DNA of 64,000 nt, taken from NCBI RefSeq assembly GCF_004295345.1, contig NZ_CP036200.1:2227501-2291500 (forward strand), in the 5' to 3' direction. The translations under genes were made by a program, and so were the position numbers. Within the stretch, counting starts at the first letter, position 1. The number at the start of each line of letters is the position of its first letter. Positions 10,403-19,838 of this stretch are shown piece after piece. The notes beneath the pieces are model-generated. The model was not told where the DNA came from. It ran no database searches and saw only the letters and a list, made by a program, of their open reading frames with translations. The stretch comes from Shewanella maritima (GTDB lineage Bacteria > Pseudomonadota > Gammaproteobacteria > Enterobacterales > Shewanellaceae).

Positions 10403-11068
10403 ATGTTTCCATGGCAAAAAATTGATGCAGTATTACTCGATATGGACGGTACTCTTTTAGACCTCCACTTCGACAATTATTTTTGGCTCCATTTGGTGCC
10501 AGAGCAATTGAGCCTGCAGCGTAATATTAACCTCGAACAGAGCCATCAACTGGTCAAACATGCATACAATCAGGTTGCCGGTACGCTCAACTGGTATTGT
10601 TTAGATTATTGGCAGCAACAGCTCGAGTTAGACATTATTGCCCTGCACCATCAGGCTAAAGATAAAATCGCCATGCGTGATGACACAATGCCGCTACTTA
10701 ACGCGCTGGCTAATGCGGGTAAAAAGCGGATTTTATTTACTAATGCTCACCCTAAAAGCCTGGCTCTAAAACTGGAATACACTGATTTAGCAGGTGGACT
10801 AGATGCCATGCTCTCAAGTCACGAAAGCGGATTTGCCAAAGAGCACCCAGAGTTTTGGCGCTATGGATTTAACAAGTTTGACCTAGACCCGAGTCGCTGT
10901 TTGTTTATTGATGATAGCGAAACCATTTTAAAGGCATCTAAGCTTGCTGGTGTCGGTTATCAGCTAGGTGTGACCAATCCAGATAGCACCAAAGCACCGC
11001 ACTCATTTGAGTACTTTAAACAAATTGATGATTACCAACAACTGGTTAACTCATTGGCAAATGCATAG
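10403..11068 (+). CDS. yrfG: GMP/IMP nucleotidase YrfG (HAD superfamily)
   Basis: This is a HAD-type phosphatase acting on purine mononucleotides. Motif I is LDMDGTLLDL (near residue 12) with the nucleophilic Asp, motif II is ILFTNAHPKS (near 110), the lysine sits in GFAKEHPEF (near 149) and motif IV is LFIDDSETIL (near 167). At 221 residues it fits YrfG, and its place beside nudE supports this name. The substrate is inferred from the family. Confidence 0.88.
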   Translation: MFPWQKIDAVLLDMDGTLLDLHFDNYFWLHLVPEQLSLQRNINLEQSHQLVKHAYNQVAGTLNWYCLDYWQQQLELDIIALHHQAKDKIAMRDDTMPLLNALANAGKKRILFTNAHPKSLALKLEYTDLAGGLDAMLSSHESGFAKEHPEFWRYGFNKFDLDPSRCLFIDDSETILKASKLAGVGYQLGVTNPDSTKAPHSFEYFKQIDDYQQLVNSLANA

Positions 11069-11149
11069 AAAGCGAGTTGATGGGTTGAGACGTTATAAGG
11101 TTAAGAAATAGAAACGAGTAAGCAGTTACTAACCATGAACAAGTCAAAC

Positions 11150-11190
11150 AAAAGCCCTTTGTGATCGCTTATCACAAAGGGCTTTTAAAT
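11150..11190. terminator. Bidirectional terminator between yrfG and gspN
   Basis: Two perfectly complementary 16-nt arms (11150-11165 and 11171-11186) flank a 5-nt loop. The stem starts AAAAGCCC and ends GGGCTTTT, giving U tails in both directions for yrfG and for the long gsp operon. Confidence 0.9.
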
Positions 11191-11227
11191 TACTCTCGCA
11201 GCGATTTCGCCACTTGCATGTCAGGAA

Positions 11228-11989
11228 TTACATGCCAGGAATTCGGCCTTGATAATTAATTGGGTAATAGCCCTGACTATCTTGTTTACCTAAGAAGGCT
11301 AACGCCTTAGTTAAATCTTCAGGCTGATTCGGTGTTGGCTTGATTTTCGCGGCGACCTGCACGCGCTTTTGATCAACCAAGGTAACAGTACCAGCAAGGC
11401 CGATATCATTACCTTTGTCCTCTGCGCTTAGCTGCACCTGACCATCAACGCAAGCAAGATTAAACGCCATATTGCCCAACGGGTATGCACCAAACTGATT
11501 GGTCACATCCACGCCGTTAACAAACAACTTACCGGTTAATTGCTCACACCAAGGCTGGCCTTGCTCGAACTTTTCCACAATGACAGATAAGTCACCCAGA
11601 ACCTTAGTTCTAAATGGTAAGCGAGCGCCTGCTAACAAAAAGCTACTTGGCGCTTCAAAACGGAGATTCTCAGCCTTGATGCCAGACATAGATAAAGTCA
11701 CATTCGCTTTACCGCTCACGGGTGTGGCGCGTGTACCTATGGTCACGTCAAGATCGGCTTGAGCCAGTAATAAACTCCAAGGATTAAGCTGCCAGCTAAC
11801 TTGATCAATTTGGCGACGGTCAATCTTGAGCATATCTGCCTGACCCTGCCACAAGGTGCCCGATACACCAGATAGCTTAATATTGTGTGGTACTGGCGCA
11901 ATACTCACTAACCAGTTGGCAGGTACATACGCCACCAAAAAGAAGACGTAAATTAGCAGCGCTAATAAGATTTTAAAAAATAGTTTCAC
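11228..11989 (-). CDS. gspN: Type II secretion protein N
   Basis: GspN is an inner-membrane protein with a periplasmic domain found at the end of many type II secretion operons. An N-terminal hydrophobic segment (residues 5-25) anchors it, and the rest is beta-rich, with LSGVSGTLWQGQA near residue 40 typical of the family. The start is a GTG at 11989 with AAGG upstream. It is the last gene of the gspC-N operon, and transcription should stop at the hairpin just beyond. Its exact secretion role is not established in general. Confidence 0.9.
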   Translation of the reverse strand: MKLFFKILLALLIYVFFLVAYVPANWLVSIAPVPHNIKLSGVSGTLWQGQADMLKIDRRQIDQVSWQLNPWSLLLAQADLDVTIGTRATPVSGKANVTLSMSGIKAENLRFEAPSSFLLAGARLPFRTKVLGDLSVIVEKFEQGQPWCEQLTGKLFVNGVDVTNQFGAYPLGNMAFNLACVDGQVQLSAEDKGNDIGLAGTVTLVDQKRVQVAAKIKPTPNQPEDLTKALAFLGKQDSQGYYPINYQGRIPGM

Positions 11990-12045
11990 AAAAAGACCTT
12001 AACGAACAATAACCTTTACTGTCATTAGCCTTGAATAACCAAGTA

Positions 12046-12522
12046 CTAACGCGACAGCTGAACACGGCGAACTTTAACAAATCCAGCTTGATCTGATTCT
12101 GCTAAATCAACGCTATCTAGGGTTAATCCCTTACTTTCAACCAAGTCAAACAAGTAATTCAGCAGTGCTTCAAACGGCACATCATCCATCCACAATTGGA
12201 TTTTATCGCCCTGAGGCTGCATGCGAGTGATCACTAACTTGTACTTGCCAGCAGTGCTGTTAACGATTGAGCTTAAGCTGCCATTAGCTTTCGGCTTGCC
12301 ACCAGTTTGCTGCAAACCAGCAATTTTACTGGCGGTTTGCTTCACATGATTAAGGGTGGCATTTGCTGAAGCAAAATTACGCTCAGCTTCCTCTTGCGCA
12401 TTGGCAATGGGTGTCCAAATGCCCCAGTACAAGATGCCAATGATAGCGAAAACCGCACAAGTTCCCACTAACTGTTGTTCGCGCTGAGCAAGACCACGCC
12501 ACCAGTTTTGTAAATTTTCCAT
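12046..12522 (-). CDS. gspM: Type II secretion protein M
   Basis: GspM is an inner-membrane platform protein that binds and stabilises GspL. The 158-residue protein starts NLQNWWRGLAQREQQLV, then has one membrane span at about residues 19-37 and a periplasmic ferredoxin-like domain. Its ATG follows the gspL TAG stop directly, so translation is coupled. Charged heptad-like residues after the span could pair with GspL. Confidence 0.93.
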   Translation of the reverse strand: MENLQNWWRGLAQREQQLVGTCAVFAIIGILYWGIWTPIANAQEEAERNFASANATLNHVKQTASKIAGLQQTGGKPKANGSLSSIVNSTAGKYKLVITRMQPQGDKIQLWMDDVPFEALLNYLFDLVESKGLTLDSVDLAESDQAGFVKVRRVQLSR

Positions 12523-13725
12523 CTACTTGCTCCTCAGCGTAATCGTACTGGTCACATTGTCTTCATTGTTGTTCATTGCACCGCCTTCCATTTGGAAGTT
12601 CTGGCTTACTTGCTCTTTGAACTTATCAATTTGCCCATAACTCTTAGCAGTAATTTGCATCCGTAACTCACCGCGATTGGCATCAAAGCGAATTGAGTCA
12701 GGTTTAAGATCTGGCACAGCATTGAACGCAGGCTTTAACTTGTTGAGCATTTCAAAGAACTCAGCGCCGCCACCTTGACCACTTAGTGAACGTAAATGAG
12801 TGTCGATTTGCGAGCGCACATTAACAATGCGTTTCACACCCGGAACGGCTTGCTTAAACACTTGCTGAGTTTGCTGACGCACCTGCTCAGTTTGTGTATT
12901 TAACTGACTGATGCTGAGCCCTTTATTGACCAGCGCCAGTATCACCACAACCGCAAATACGATTGCGCAGTTGCGCCATAACACCAAATGCTTGCTGTAC
13001 TCGCGCTTTGGCTTGTACATGTCGGTTAATAGGTTTACCGGCGCAGATAAGATACCTTTAGCTAGCACCAACATCGGCATATCCAGCGGCTGAGGTTCAA
13101 GCGCGACATCATCGACAGCCAAATCAGCACTATAGCTCGCCACTCGGATAGCTTCATCATCTTCAGTATGTTCACTAACAAGCTGCGGCATCGCAATTGA
13201 CGACCAAGCTTTTGGCACGCTAACGCCGCTACCTTCACCGGTGCGAATTAGGTATTCGTTGCCAAAGTCGAGCATTGCCCATTTGCACTGTGCAAGTGGC
13301 AATGCCAAACAATCCGGTACAATATTTTTGACCTTTAGCCCAGCATCCATTAACCAAGATAGCCACGACTGCATTTGCTCATGGGCAACGGCAATCACGT
13401 TAACGTTTTCGCCATCGCGAGGGCCAACAACCACATGCATATCGTCGATATTACTCGCCAGCGAATCCTCAAGCATAAATGGAATTGCTTTCATCGCCTG
13501 ACGCTGCCCTTTTTCGGGTAGCGCTACCTGAGTCAGCATCATACTAGCCGCAGGTACAAGGACATCCACCGGGCGGTTGCCGGCGCGCTCAGTTAAGCTG
13601 GTCAAGCTTTGGGCATCAGGTAATTCACCCGATGCTATAATTTCTTGTTCTTGCTCTGACCACACCAACCACGAGCATGCTTGTTCGGATGTATTTCCTA
13701 AGCGGATAAATAACCTTTCTGACAC
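12523..13725 (-). CDS. gspL: Type II secretion protein L
   Basis: GspL links the cytoplasmic ATPase GspE to the inner-membrane platform. Residues 1 to about 240 form the actin-like cytoplasmic domain, a membrane span is at about 248-267 (NCAIVFAVVVILALV), and a periplasmic domain with a coiled-coil start follows. Length 400 is usual. The start is GTG at 13725 with a GGAG some 12 nt away, so initiation may depend on coupling to gspK, whose stop lies about 50 nt upstream. Confidence 0.93.
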   Translation of the reverse strand: MSERLFIRLGNTSEQACSWLVWSEQEQEIIASGELPDAQSLTSLTERAGNRPVDVLVPAASMMLTQVALPEKGQRQAMKAIPFMLEDSLASNIDDMHVVVGPRDGENVNVIAVAHEQMQSWLSWLMDAGLKVKNIVPDCLALPLAQCKWAMLDFGNEYLIRTGEGSGVSVPKAWSSIAMPQLVSEHTEDDEAIRVASYSADLAVDDVALEPQPLDMPMLVLAKGILSAPVNLLTDMYKPKREYSKHLVLWRNCAIVFAVVVILALVNKGLSISQLNTQTEQVRQQTQQVFKQAVPGVKRIVNVRSQIDTHLRSLSGQGGGAEFFEMLNKLKPAFNAVPDLKPDSIRFDANRGELRMQITAKSYGQIDKFKEQVSQNFQMEGGAMNNNEDNVTSTITLRSK

Positions 13726-13777
13726 GCTTTATTCTCCACCAATTACTGGTATTTATTCTTTGTTGCTTGAGCTTTCA

Positions 13778-14791
13778 TTACTGCTGACCACCGTATTGTC
13801 TGGTGATCACTTCAAAATTGTTACCGCTACGCTTAAGGACACTGTCCAACTTAAAGATGGCGTTGTCTACCTTAGCGCCTGCGTTTAATAAAAAATAATT
13901 GCTATCGACCACAAAACTCGACTTAAGTGCTGCATCGATTTGCACATTGGCAAGTACCGAATTGCTCCAAAAGTCTTGAATCGACTCAAAACCATCACCT
14001 GGGCGCTGGTTGATCACACTTTCAGCATCACTTAGGCTGATTTTGCCGTCCATCATGCCTACCATCAGTGCGGCTTGCTCAACCTCAAGGGTGTTAACAT
14101 TAAGTAGCTGGCGATTATCACCGGGTACGGCGCACACATAAGGCATGAGTACCTGATAGGTTTTCTGTGCGTAACCAATCACAGCACGCAATTCGCTGCG
14201 ATGCTGCATTAAGGTATTCGCAGCGCGATATGGCACATCACGCGACTCGTATTCAGAGTCTTCAGCGCCATACGGGCTGGCTACCGTATCTTCATCAAGA
14301 TAATCTTTTAAAGTATGAGTTAAGCGCTCTGCGGCAAACTCATCCATACCTAATGCAACTAGCAAACCCTTATATTGTGTAGCTGCCACAGACAACTGCG
14401 GTTGACCATTTTGGTTGCCAGGCGATGGCTGCGACACGGCATTTAGATTAAAACAGGCGCGCATATCACTAATGCTACCTGCTATTTCACCTTGCTCAGC
14501 TGGGAACACCACGTCTGTTAATGCCCAATACTGCTGTCTGTGCACTGTGCCATTAGCGTCTTCCATGTCTTGCTTTAGCACTTTCATCGCTAACTGCTCA
14601 GCAGAGATGGCATACCAATATGCTTGATCATACTGCGCTAAATTTAGCGTACGGCGCATAGACAGTTGATTACGACCAGAAATATTGGTGGCAATAATCG
14701 ATACCATGGCAACAATCAAAATCACAAAGATCAAGGCTACGCCACGTTGTTTGCCTAACTGCATTGGTGGTTTGAGGTGCATTCTATTCAT
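13778..14791 (-). CDS. gspK: Type II secretion minor pseudopilin K
   Basis: GspK caps the pseudopilus tip with GspI and GspJ. A type IV prepilin leader ends QRGVALIFVILIVAM, with cleavage expected after the Gly near residue 19. As is typical for GspK, the +5 glutamate is absent. The 337-residue length reflects the large inserted globular domain of the family. Its ATG overlaps the gspJ stop as TGATG, indicating coupling. Confidence 0.94.
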   Translation of the reverse strand: MNRMHLKPPMQLGKQRGVALIFVILIVAMVSIIATNISGRNQLSMRRTLNLAQYDQAYWYAISAEQLAMKVLKQDMEDANGTVHRQQYWALTDVVFPAEQGEIAGSISDMRACFNLNAVSQPSPGNQNGQPQLSVAATQYKGLLVALGMDEFAAERLTHTLKDYLDEDTVASPYGAEDSEYESRDVPYRAANTLMQHRSELRAVIGYAQKTYQVLMPYVCAVPGDNRQLLNVNTLEVEQAALMVGMMDGKISLSDAESVINQRPGDGFESIQDFWSNSVLANVQIDAALKSSFVVDSNYFLLNAGAKVDNAIFKLDSVLKRSGNNFEVITRQYGGQQ

Positions 14792-15555
14792 CAGCCACCA
14801 CCAGTATTGTTGTTGCCACCACCCGAGTTATTTCCCGAATTGCCGCCACTACCAGAATTGCCACCCGAGTTACCACCATTGTTGCCCGAGTTACCGCCAT
14901 TATTGTTGTTATTGTTGCTACCATCTGCTGGCGCGCCAGCAGATAACAAAAAGCGCCGCTCAATAATGCCAAGCCCTTCGACCTCAAGCTGCATAGCAAT
15001 CGCTTTAGGCATCTCACTACCACTGACGGTGGTTTCCCACTTATCATTGAGATAGAAGGAATATTTCACTTCCAACACATTCTCAATAATGATGCTTTTA
15101 AGTGGCTCAGCACCTGCAACAGGCTCAGGGTAAGGATAATACCAACGCTCTAAGCGCCCTTCTTGCACCACGTAAGCCACGCTTTGTAAGCTACCGCGTG
15201 GCAACAAACCATCTGGATTAAGCCAACCGAGGCGATAAAATGCCAAGGCTTCGGTTTCCGATTCGAGCATGTTATCGCCATGCTGGAAAAACGACGTTGT
15301 TCTATCGCCTGACACCGGTCTTAAGGTGCGCGCTACCATTTGTCCAAGGTCACGCTCGAGCACACCAAAACCTTGTTGTAGCGCTTTTAGTCGCTTGGAA
15401 AATGCCGCTGTGGTTTCGTCATTGCTCATAACCGTCTGCAGCACAGAGTTTGCCGCCAAACCCAACATGGCAAAAATGGCAATTGCCACCAGCATTTCCA
15501 GCAAGGTAAAGCCTGCTGCGCGCTTTTTACGTTTATGAACTAGGGTCATGCACAT
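14791..15555 (-). CDS. gspJ: Type II secretion minor pseudopilin J with Asn/Gly tail
   Basis: GspJ is a tip pseudopilin. Its prepilin site is AAGFTLLEMLVAIAIF, with Gly/Phe cleavage and the conserved Glu. The core ends near residue 210, and the remaining 42 or so residues are almost only Asn, Gly and Ser with one Thr, a low-complexity tail not expected from the family core. An in-frame ATG at 15549 is an alternative start. The gene overlaps gspI by about 20 nt and gspK by 1 nt. Confidence 0.93.
   Translation of the reverse strand: MCMTLVHKRKKRAAGFTLLEMLVAIAIFAMLGLAANSVLQTVMSNDETTAAFSKRLKALQQGFGVLERDLGQMVARTLRPVSGDRTTSFFQHGDNMLESETEALAFYRLGWLNPDGLLPRGSLQSVAYVVQEGRLERWYYPYPEPVAGAEPLKSIIIENVLEVKYSFYLNDKWETTVSGSEMPKAIAMQLEVEGLGIIERRFLLSAGAPADGSNNNNNNGGNSGNNGGNSGGNSGSGGNSGNNSGGGNNNTGGG
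14794..14925. repeat. Low-complexity repeat encoding the GspJ tail
   Basis: Degenerate units such as GGTAACTCGGGCAAC on the minus strand repeat through this stretch, and a run of AAT/AAC codons lies near 14900-14921. It encodes the Asn/Gly/Ser tail. Such DNA is slippage-prone, so its length may differ between strains. Confidence 0.75.
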
Positions 15556-15928
15556 AACTACTTACCTGAGCCGCAACCCTTTTGAAGCGCTCATCATCAC
15601 TAACGGTAATGCGGATCATTCTAAATTTGGCGTCAGTGGTTTTAATTACATCTCTGCGCCAGTACCACTCTTTTCCAGCTAATTCTTCTTGACCTGTTTT
15701 CTGGCCGATATCAGGAAAATCCTTGGTGAGTCTGGCATCGACCATTTGGTTACTAGCTACCCATTGCGCCAAAGTGCGCTGCTCTAGAATGGGCATATTG
15801 GCCATTTGCTCGCCGAGGCTTTTTACAATGGCAACCGCAGCAATAGAAAACACCGCAAGGGCAACAATCACTTCAAGTAATGTCATGCCTTGTTGCTTTT
15901 GGTGTGACAGCAACGAATTAGAAATCAT
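15533..15928 (-). CDS. gspI: Type II secretion minor pseudopilin I
   Basis: GspI forms the tip complex core with J and K. The prepilin site QQGMTLLEVIVALAVF carries the +5 Glu, and the 131-residue length is normal. I take the ATG at 15928, preceded by AGGACG, rather than the TTG one codon earlier. It overlaps the end of gspH by 11 nt and its own 3' end overlaps gspJ. Confidence 0.94.
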   Translation of the reverse strand: MISNSLLSHQKQQGMTLLEVIVALAVFSIAAVAIVKSLGEQMANMPILEQRTLAQWVASNQMVDARLTKDFPDIGQKTGQEELAGKEWYWRRDVIKTTDAKFRMIRITVSDDERFKRVAAQVSSYVHDPSS

Positions 15929-16499
15929 CAAAGCGTCCTAGGGTTAGCCTGCCAAGTGCATCGCCGCTAACCAAGGCATCAAAGTTGTCGCGACTGGTAT
16001 TACCCACCAGCGAAAACGTTAACTCAAACGGGGTTAACTCACCGCTTGGGAACAACAATATTTGTGGCTCAGGGTTCTTCTTTTTTTCTTCTTCGCTTTT
16101 GCCATCAATAAATGGCTCATCAAACCAAGACTCGTCCTCTTCTTCATCGCCTTGCACTAACGGCATACCATCAAGGACCAAGCTTAGCTCGATGTTTTCG
16201 TCTAACTGTTTTGACGTGTTCAGCCTATCAAGCACAATCGGCTGCCACTTTTGCTCATGAAAATACACAAACTGATATTCATGATCGTCAATCACGATGC
16301 CTACAAAGCTGCCACTAAGTACAGCTTCATCAATGATCATCTCAGTTGCCACCAAAAACTGCTGCGCCTCTTTATCCAATGCTTGCTTAGGGCCAGCATT
16401 GTTCATTGTTAAAGTGACTGCAGTCGCAGCAAGTCCCATTAGCAGTGCAACTAATAGGACTTCAAGTAGGGTGAAACCAGATTGACGTTGATGGGTCAT
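15918..16499 (-). CDS. gspH: Type II secretion minor pseudopilin H
   Basis: GspH joins the tip complex to the GspG shaft. The prepilin site QSGFTLLEVLLVALLMG is intact. The body, 193 residues in all, includes an acidic stretch near residues 115-145 (several Asp/Glu and a short Lys run), a variable loop in this family. Its ATG immediately follows the gspG stop. Confidence 0.94.
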   Translation of the reverse strand: MTHQRQSGFTLLEVLLVALLMGLAATAVTLTMNNAGPKQALDKEAQQFLVATEMIIDEAVLSGSFVGIVIDDHEYQFVYFHEQKWQPIVLDRLNTSKQLDENIELSLVLDGMPLVQGDEEEDESWFDEPFIDGKSEEEKKKNPEPQILLFPSGELTPFELTFSLVGNTSRDNFDALVSGDALGRLTLGRFDDF

Positions 16500-16934
16500 T
16501 TACTGAAAGTTCTGTAGATTCCAGTTACCGATATCATCTTCAGTGCCTGCTTGCATGTCAGGACCAGCTGAGAAAATGTCGATACGACCGTTTTCACCTG
16601 GGCTCATTAGCAAGTAGTCATTGCGCCATGGGTCTTGCGGCAGACGCTTAACATAACCACCGTCGCGGTAATTACGTGGCTCAGGCGACGACGTTGGCTT
16701 TTGCACTAGTGCATCTAAGCCTTGCTCTGTAGTTGGGTATACACCATTATCTAGGCGATACATATCTAGTGCATTTTCCAGCGCAACGATGTCTGAAACG
16801 GCTTTTTGTTGGTCAGCTTTATCTTTGTTACCCATTAGGTTTGGTACCACCATAGATGCCAAAATACCTAGGATTACGATAACAACCATTACCTCTAACA
16901 GGGTAAAACCACGTTGCTTATTGTTCATTTGCAT
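16500..16934 (-). CDS. gspG: Type II secretion major pseudopilin G
   Basis: GspG polymerises into the periplasmic pseudopilus. The prepilin site is KQRGFTLLEVMVVIVILG, and the C-terminal half has the calcium-binding region typical of GspG (DPWRNDYL near residue 99 and SAGPDMQAGTEDD near 123). The length of 144 residues is standard. The ATG at 16934 has GGAAAG upstream; ATG 16928 is an alternative. A 112-nt gap separates it from gspF, the largest within the operon, perhaps holding extra translation signals for this abundant subunit. Confidence 0.96.
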   Translation of the reverse strand: MQMNNKQRGFTLLEVMVVIVILGILASMVVPNLMGNKDKADQQKAVSDIVALENALDMYRLDNGVYPTTEQGLDALVQKPTSSPEPRNYRDGGYVKRLPQDPWRNDYLLMSPGENGRIDIFSAGPDMQAGTEDDIGNWNLQNFQ

Positions 16935-17046
16935 TGACTACTTTCCTCTTTACACTCGTTGGCGCTATCGCCATTACGATTCGGTTTAACTGCCGTTGTT
17001 GATGCCACAAGAATTACAGCACTCTATCACCAATCACCACAGTCGC

Positions 17047-18276
17047 TTAACTAATTAAATTGTTGAGCTCTAAAATTGGCTGCAAAATCGCCATCACGAT
17101 AAACAGCACCACTGACGCCATACTGACAACCAGCGCTGGCTCAAACACGCCAAGGGCGATATTAACGTTGGACTCAAACTCGCGGTCCTGGTTATCCGCC
17201 GCCCGCTCAAGCATGCTCTCTAGCTGACCACTTTTTTCACCGGATGCAATCATATAGAGCATCATGGCAGGGAAAAGTTTCGTTTGCGTTAGCGCCGCAC
17301 CTAAACTGGTACCTTCGCGCACCCTAGAAGTTGCTACATCCACCGCTGCGCGCACTTTTACGTTTTGCAGTACTTCACTGGCAATACGCATACCGTCAAG
17401 CAGGGGCACAGAGCTTGCCGACAAAATGCTAAGTGTACGGGCAAAACGCGCGGTATTAATGCTTCGACTGACCTTGCCAATAACCGGCATTTTTAGCAGT
17501 GCTGTATCGTACTTCATCCGCAGATTTGGCTTTTTAAGCAAACGCTGAGTCACCACCACTACAGCCATAATCACGCCTAAAATAATCAGACCGTAATCTT
17601 TGACAAAATCTGACGCCAAGATCAAAAACTGTGTGGTGCCCGGCAAGTCTTGCCCCATATGCTCAAACTGACCAACAACCTTAGGCACTACTGCAGCAAG
17701 CAACACGGAAATCACGCTGATCGCCACTATCGTCAGTACAATTGGGTAAATCATCGCTTGAGTCAGCTTAGATTTAAGCTGTTGACGGCGCTCGGTGTAA
17801 TCAGCAAGGCGATTAAGTACCACATCTAAATGTCCCGATTTTTCACCCGATGCCACCATAGCTCGGTATAAGTCGTCAAAAACGTGGGGGAACTCGGCCA
17901 TGGAATCGGCAAGGCTATAACCTTCGACTACCCGTGAGCGCACTGCCATCACCATACTGCCAAGGCGAGCCTTTTCAGACTGTTGCCCCACAGCTTTTAG
18001 CGCTTCCTCAATAGGTAAGCCAGCAGCAACAAGGGTTGAGATTTGGCGCGTGATCAATGCGAGCTCAGCAACCGAAATGCGCTGTTTAAACAGCGAACCT
18101 AAACTAAAACCACCTTTTGCCGCTTGCGATTCTTTGTCGTTAACCTGCTGGATCTCTAACGGCATTAAGCCTTGATCGCGCAACTGACTGCGAGCATGGC
18201 GTGCAGTGTCAGCTTCAACCACACCTTTAGTTTGCTTGCCTTTTTTATCAAGGGCTTTGTACTCAAACGCTGCCAT
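17047..18276 (-). CDS. gspF: Type II secretion inner-membrane platform protein F
   Basis: GspF is the polytopic platform protein related to PilC. Two repeated cytoplasmic domains (about residues 65-190 and 270-390), each with a SGEKSG motif, alternate with membrane spans near 168-195, 220-240 and 375-400. Length 409 is normal. The start ATG at 18276 is 3 nt after the gspE stop, so they are coupled. Confidence 0.96.
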   Translation of the reverse strand: MAAFEYKALDKKGKQTKGVVEADTARHARSQLRDQGLMPLEIQQVNDKESQAAKGGFSLGSLFKQRISVAELALITRQISTLVAAGLPIEEALKAVGQQSEKARLGSMVMAVRSRVVEGYSLADSMAEFPHVFDDLYRAMVASGEKSGHLDVVLNRLADYTERRQQLKSKLTQAMIYPIVLTIVAISVISVLLAAVVPKVVGQFEHMGQDLPGTTQFLILASDFVKDYGLIILGVIMAVVVVTQRLLKKPNLRMKYDTALLKMPVIGKVSRSINTARFARTLSILSASSVPLLDGMRIASEVLQNVKVRAAVDVATSRVREGTSLGAALTQTKLFPAMMLYMIASGEKSGQLESMLERAADNQDREFESNVNIALGVFEPALVVSMASVVLFIVMAILQPILELNNLIS

Positions 18277-18279
18277 TGA

Positions 18280-19836
18280 TTATTCCTCGCGGGTTACGCG
18301 TAGCACTTCTTCAAGTGTAGTGATGCCATCAAGTACCTTGCTCATACCATCATGACGAATACTCGGCACCATTGTGCGAATGTATTTCTCAATCGCTAAT
18401 TCACCTTTGCCGCCGTGAATAAGCTCACGCACATTGTCATCAACGGTCAGCAGCTCATGAATACCGGTACGGCCGCGATAGCCGTTATAGCCACACTTCT
18501 TACAACCGGTAGCGCGGTAGATTTGACGAGTATCATTGGCTGTAATGCCTAATAGCTCGCGTTCACGCTCATCAGGCTCGTGGGCTTCTTTACAGTCTTC
18601 ACATAGGGTACGAATAAGACGCTGGGCCAGTACCCCAAGTAAGCTTGATGAAACTAGGAATGGCTCAACACCCATATCTTGCAAACGAGTGATTGCGCCT
18701 GATGCGGTGTTGGTATGTAAAGTAGAGATCACCAAGTGACCAGTTAATGATGCTTGCACCGCAATTTGCGCGGTTTCAAGGTCACGGATCTCACCAATCA
18801 TCACCACGTCAGGGTCTTGACGTAGAATAGCGCGTAGACCGCGAGCAAAGGTCATATCAACCTTGGTATTCACCTGAGTTTGACCAATACCTTCAAGCTC
18901 GTACTCGATTGGGTCTTCAACGGTCAGAATGTTGGTGTCTTTAGAGTTAATCTCGGTAAGACCTGCATACAAGGTGGTACTCTTACCCGAACCGGTTGGA
19001 CCGGTCACCAAAATAATGCCGTGTGGCTTACGAATAAGCTGGTCGAATTGATCGCGGATTGTCGGTGTCATACCTAGCTGTTGTAAGTCTAGGTTGCCGG
19101 TGTTTTTATCCAGAAGACGCATCACCACGCGCTCACCGTGGCTTGATGGCATGGTCGATACACGTACGTCTACCGCGCGACCGGCAATACGCAGTGAGAT
19201 ACGGCCATCTTGCGGTACACGTTTTTCGGCGATATCAAGACGCGCCATAACCTTAATACGCGATACCAGCAGCGATGACAGCTTACGGTTAGGTTTCAAT
19301 ACTTCTTTTAGTACGCCATCAACACGGAAACGCACGACCAGTTGTTTCTCGTAGGTTTCAACGTGAATATCCGAGGCTTCTTCTTTAATTGCCTCAGACA
19401 GCAGCGCATTGATCAGCTTAATAATTGGCGCGTCGTCATCGCCTTCAAGTAGATCTTCGGTTTGAGGTAGCTCTTCAGCAAGGGTGAACAAGTCCATCTC
19501 GTTGCCGAGGTCTTCCATCAATTGCTGCGCTTCAGACGAATTGGCCTGGAATGTCTTAGTTAGCTTTGACTCGAACACACTGCTATCAAGCTTGGTCACT
19601 TGCAGATCAGCGCCAGTATAACGGCGCACTTCTAACATGGCCGATAGCGGCGTTTCATCTGTGTAGTACAGATGCAGTTGGTCTTCTTCTTTTGCTAGCA
19701 CTAAGTGAAAGCGATGAGAAAACGCAAACGGCAGTTGCTCTTTGCTGTCAGAGTGAAAGACTTCATCGCCTTCCACTTCCATCGCTAGCTCACTAGAAAC
19801 CTGAGCAAGCGCTTCTGCTTCTGTCGCTTCACTCAT
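18280..19836 (-). CDS. gspE: Type II secretion ATPase E
   Basis: GspE is the cytoplasmic ATPase that powers pseudopilus assembly. Walker [12 protein letters not shown] is near residue 261, the Asp box [11 protein letters not shown] near 284, Walker [10 protein letters not shown] near 327 and the His box LVISTLHTN near 352. The zinc-binding insert shows CEDC and CKKC pairs (near residues 396-433). Length 518 fits GspE/EpsE. It follows gspD by 2 nt. Confidence 0.97.
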   Translation of the reverse strand: MSEATEAEALAQVSSELAMEVEGDEVFHSDSKEQLPFAFSHRFHLVLAKEEDQLHLYYTDETPLSAMLEVRRYTGADLQVTKLDSSVFESKLTKTFQANSSEAQQLMEDLGNEMDLFTLAEELPQTEDLLEGDDDAPIIKLINALLSEAIKEEASDIHVETYEKQLVVRFRVDGVLKEVLKPNRKLSSLLVSRIKVMARLDIAEKRVPQDGRISLRIAGRAVDVRVSTMPSSHGERVVMRLLDKNTGNLDLQQLGMTPTIRDQFDQLIRKPHGIILVTGPTGSGKSTTLYAGLTEINSKDTNILTVEDPIEYELEGIGQTQVNTKVDMTFARGLRAILRQDPDVVMIGEIRDLETAQIAVQASLTGHLVISTLHTNTASGAITRLQDMGVEPFLVSSSLLGVLAQRLIRTLCEDCKEAHEPDERERELLGITANDTRQIYRATGCKKCGYNGYRGRTGIHELLTVDDNVRELIHGGKGELAIEKYIRTMVPSIRHDGMSKVLDGITTLEEVLRVTREE

Positions 19837-19838
19837 AA

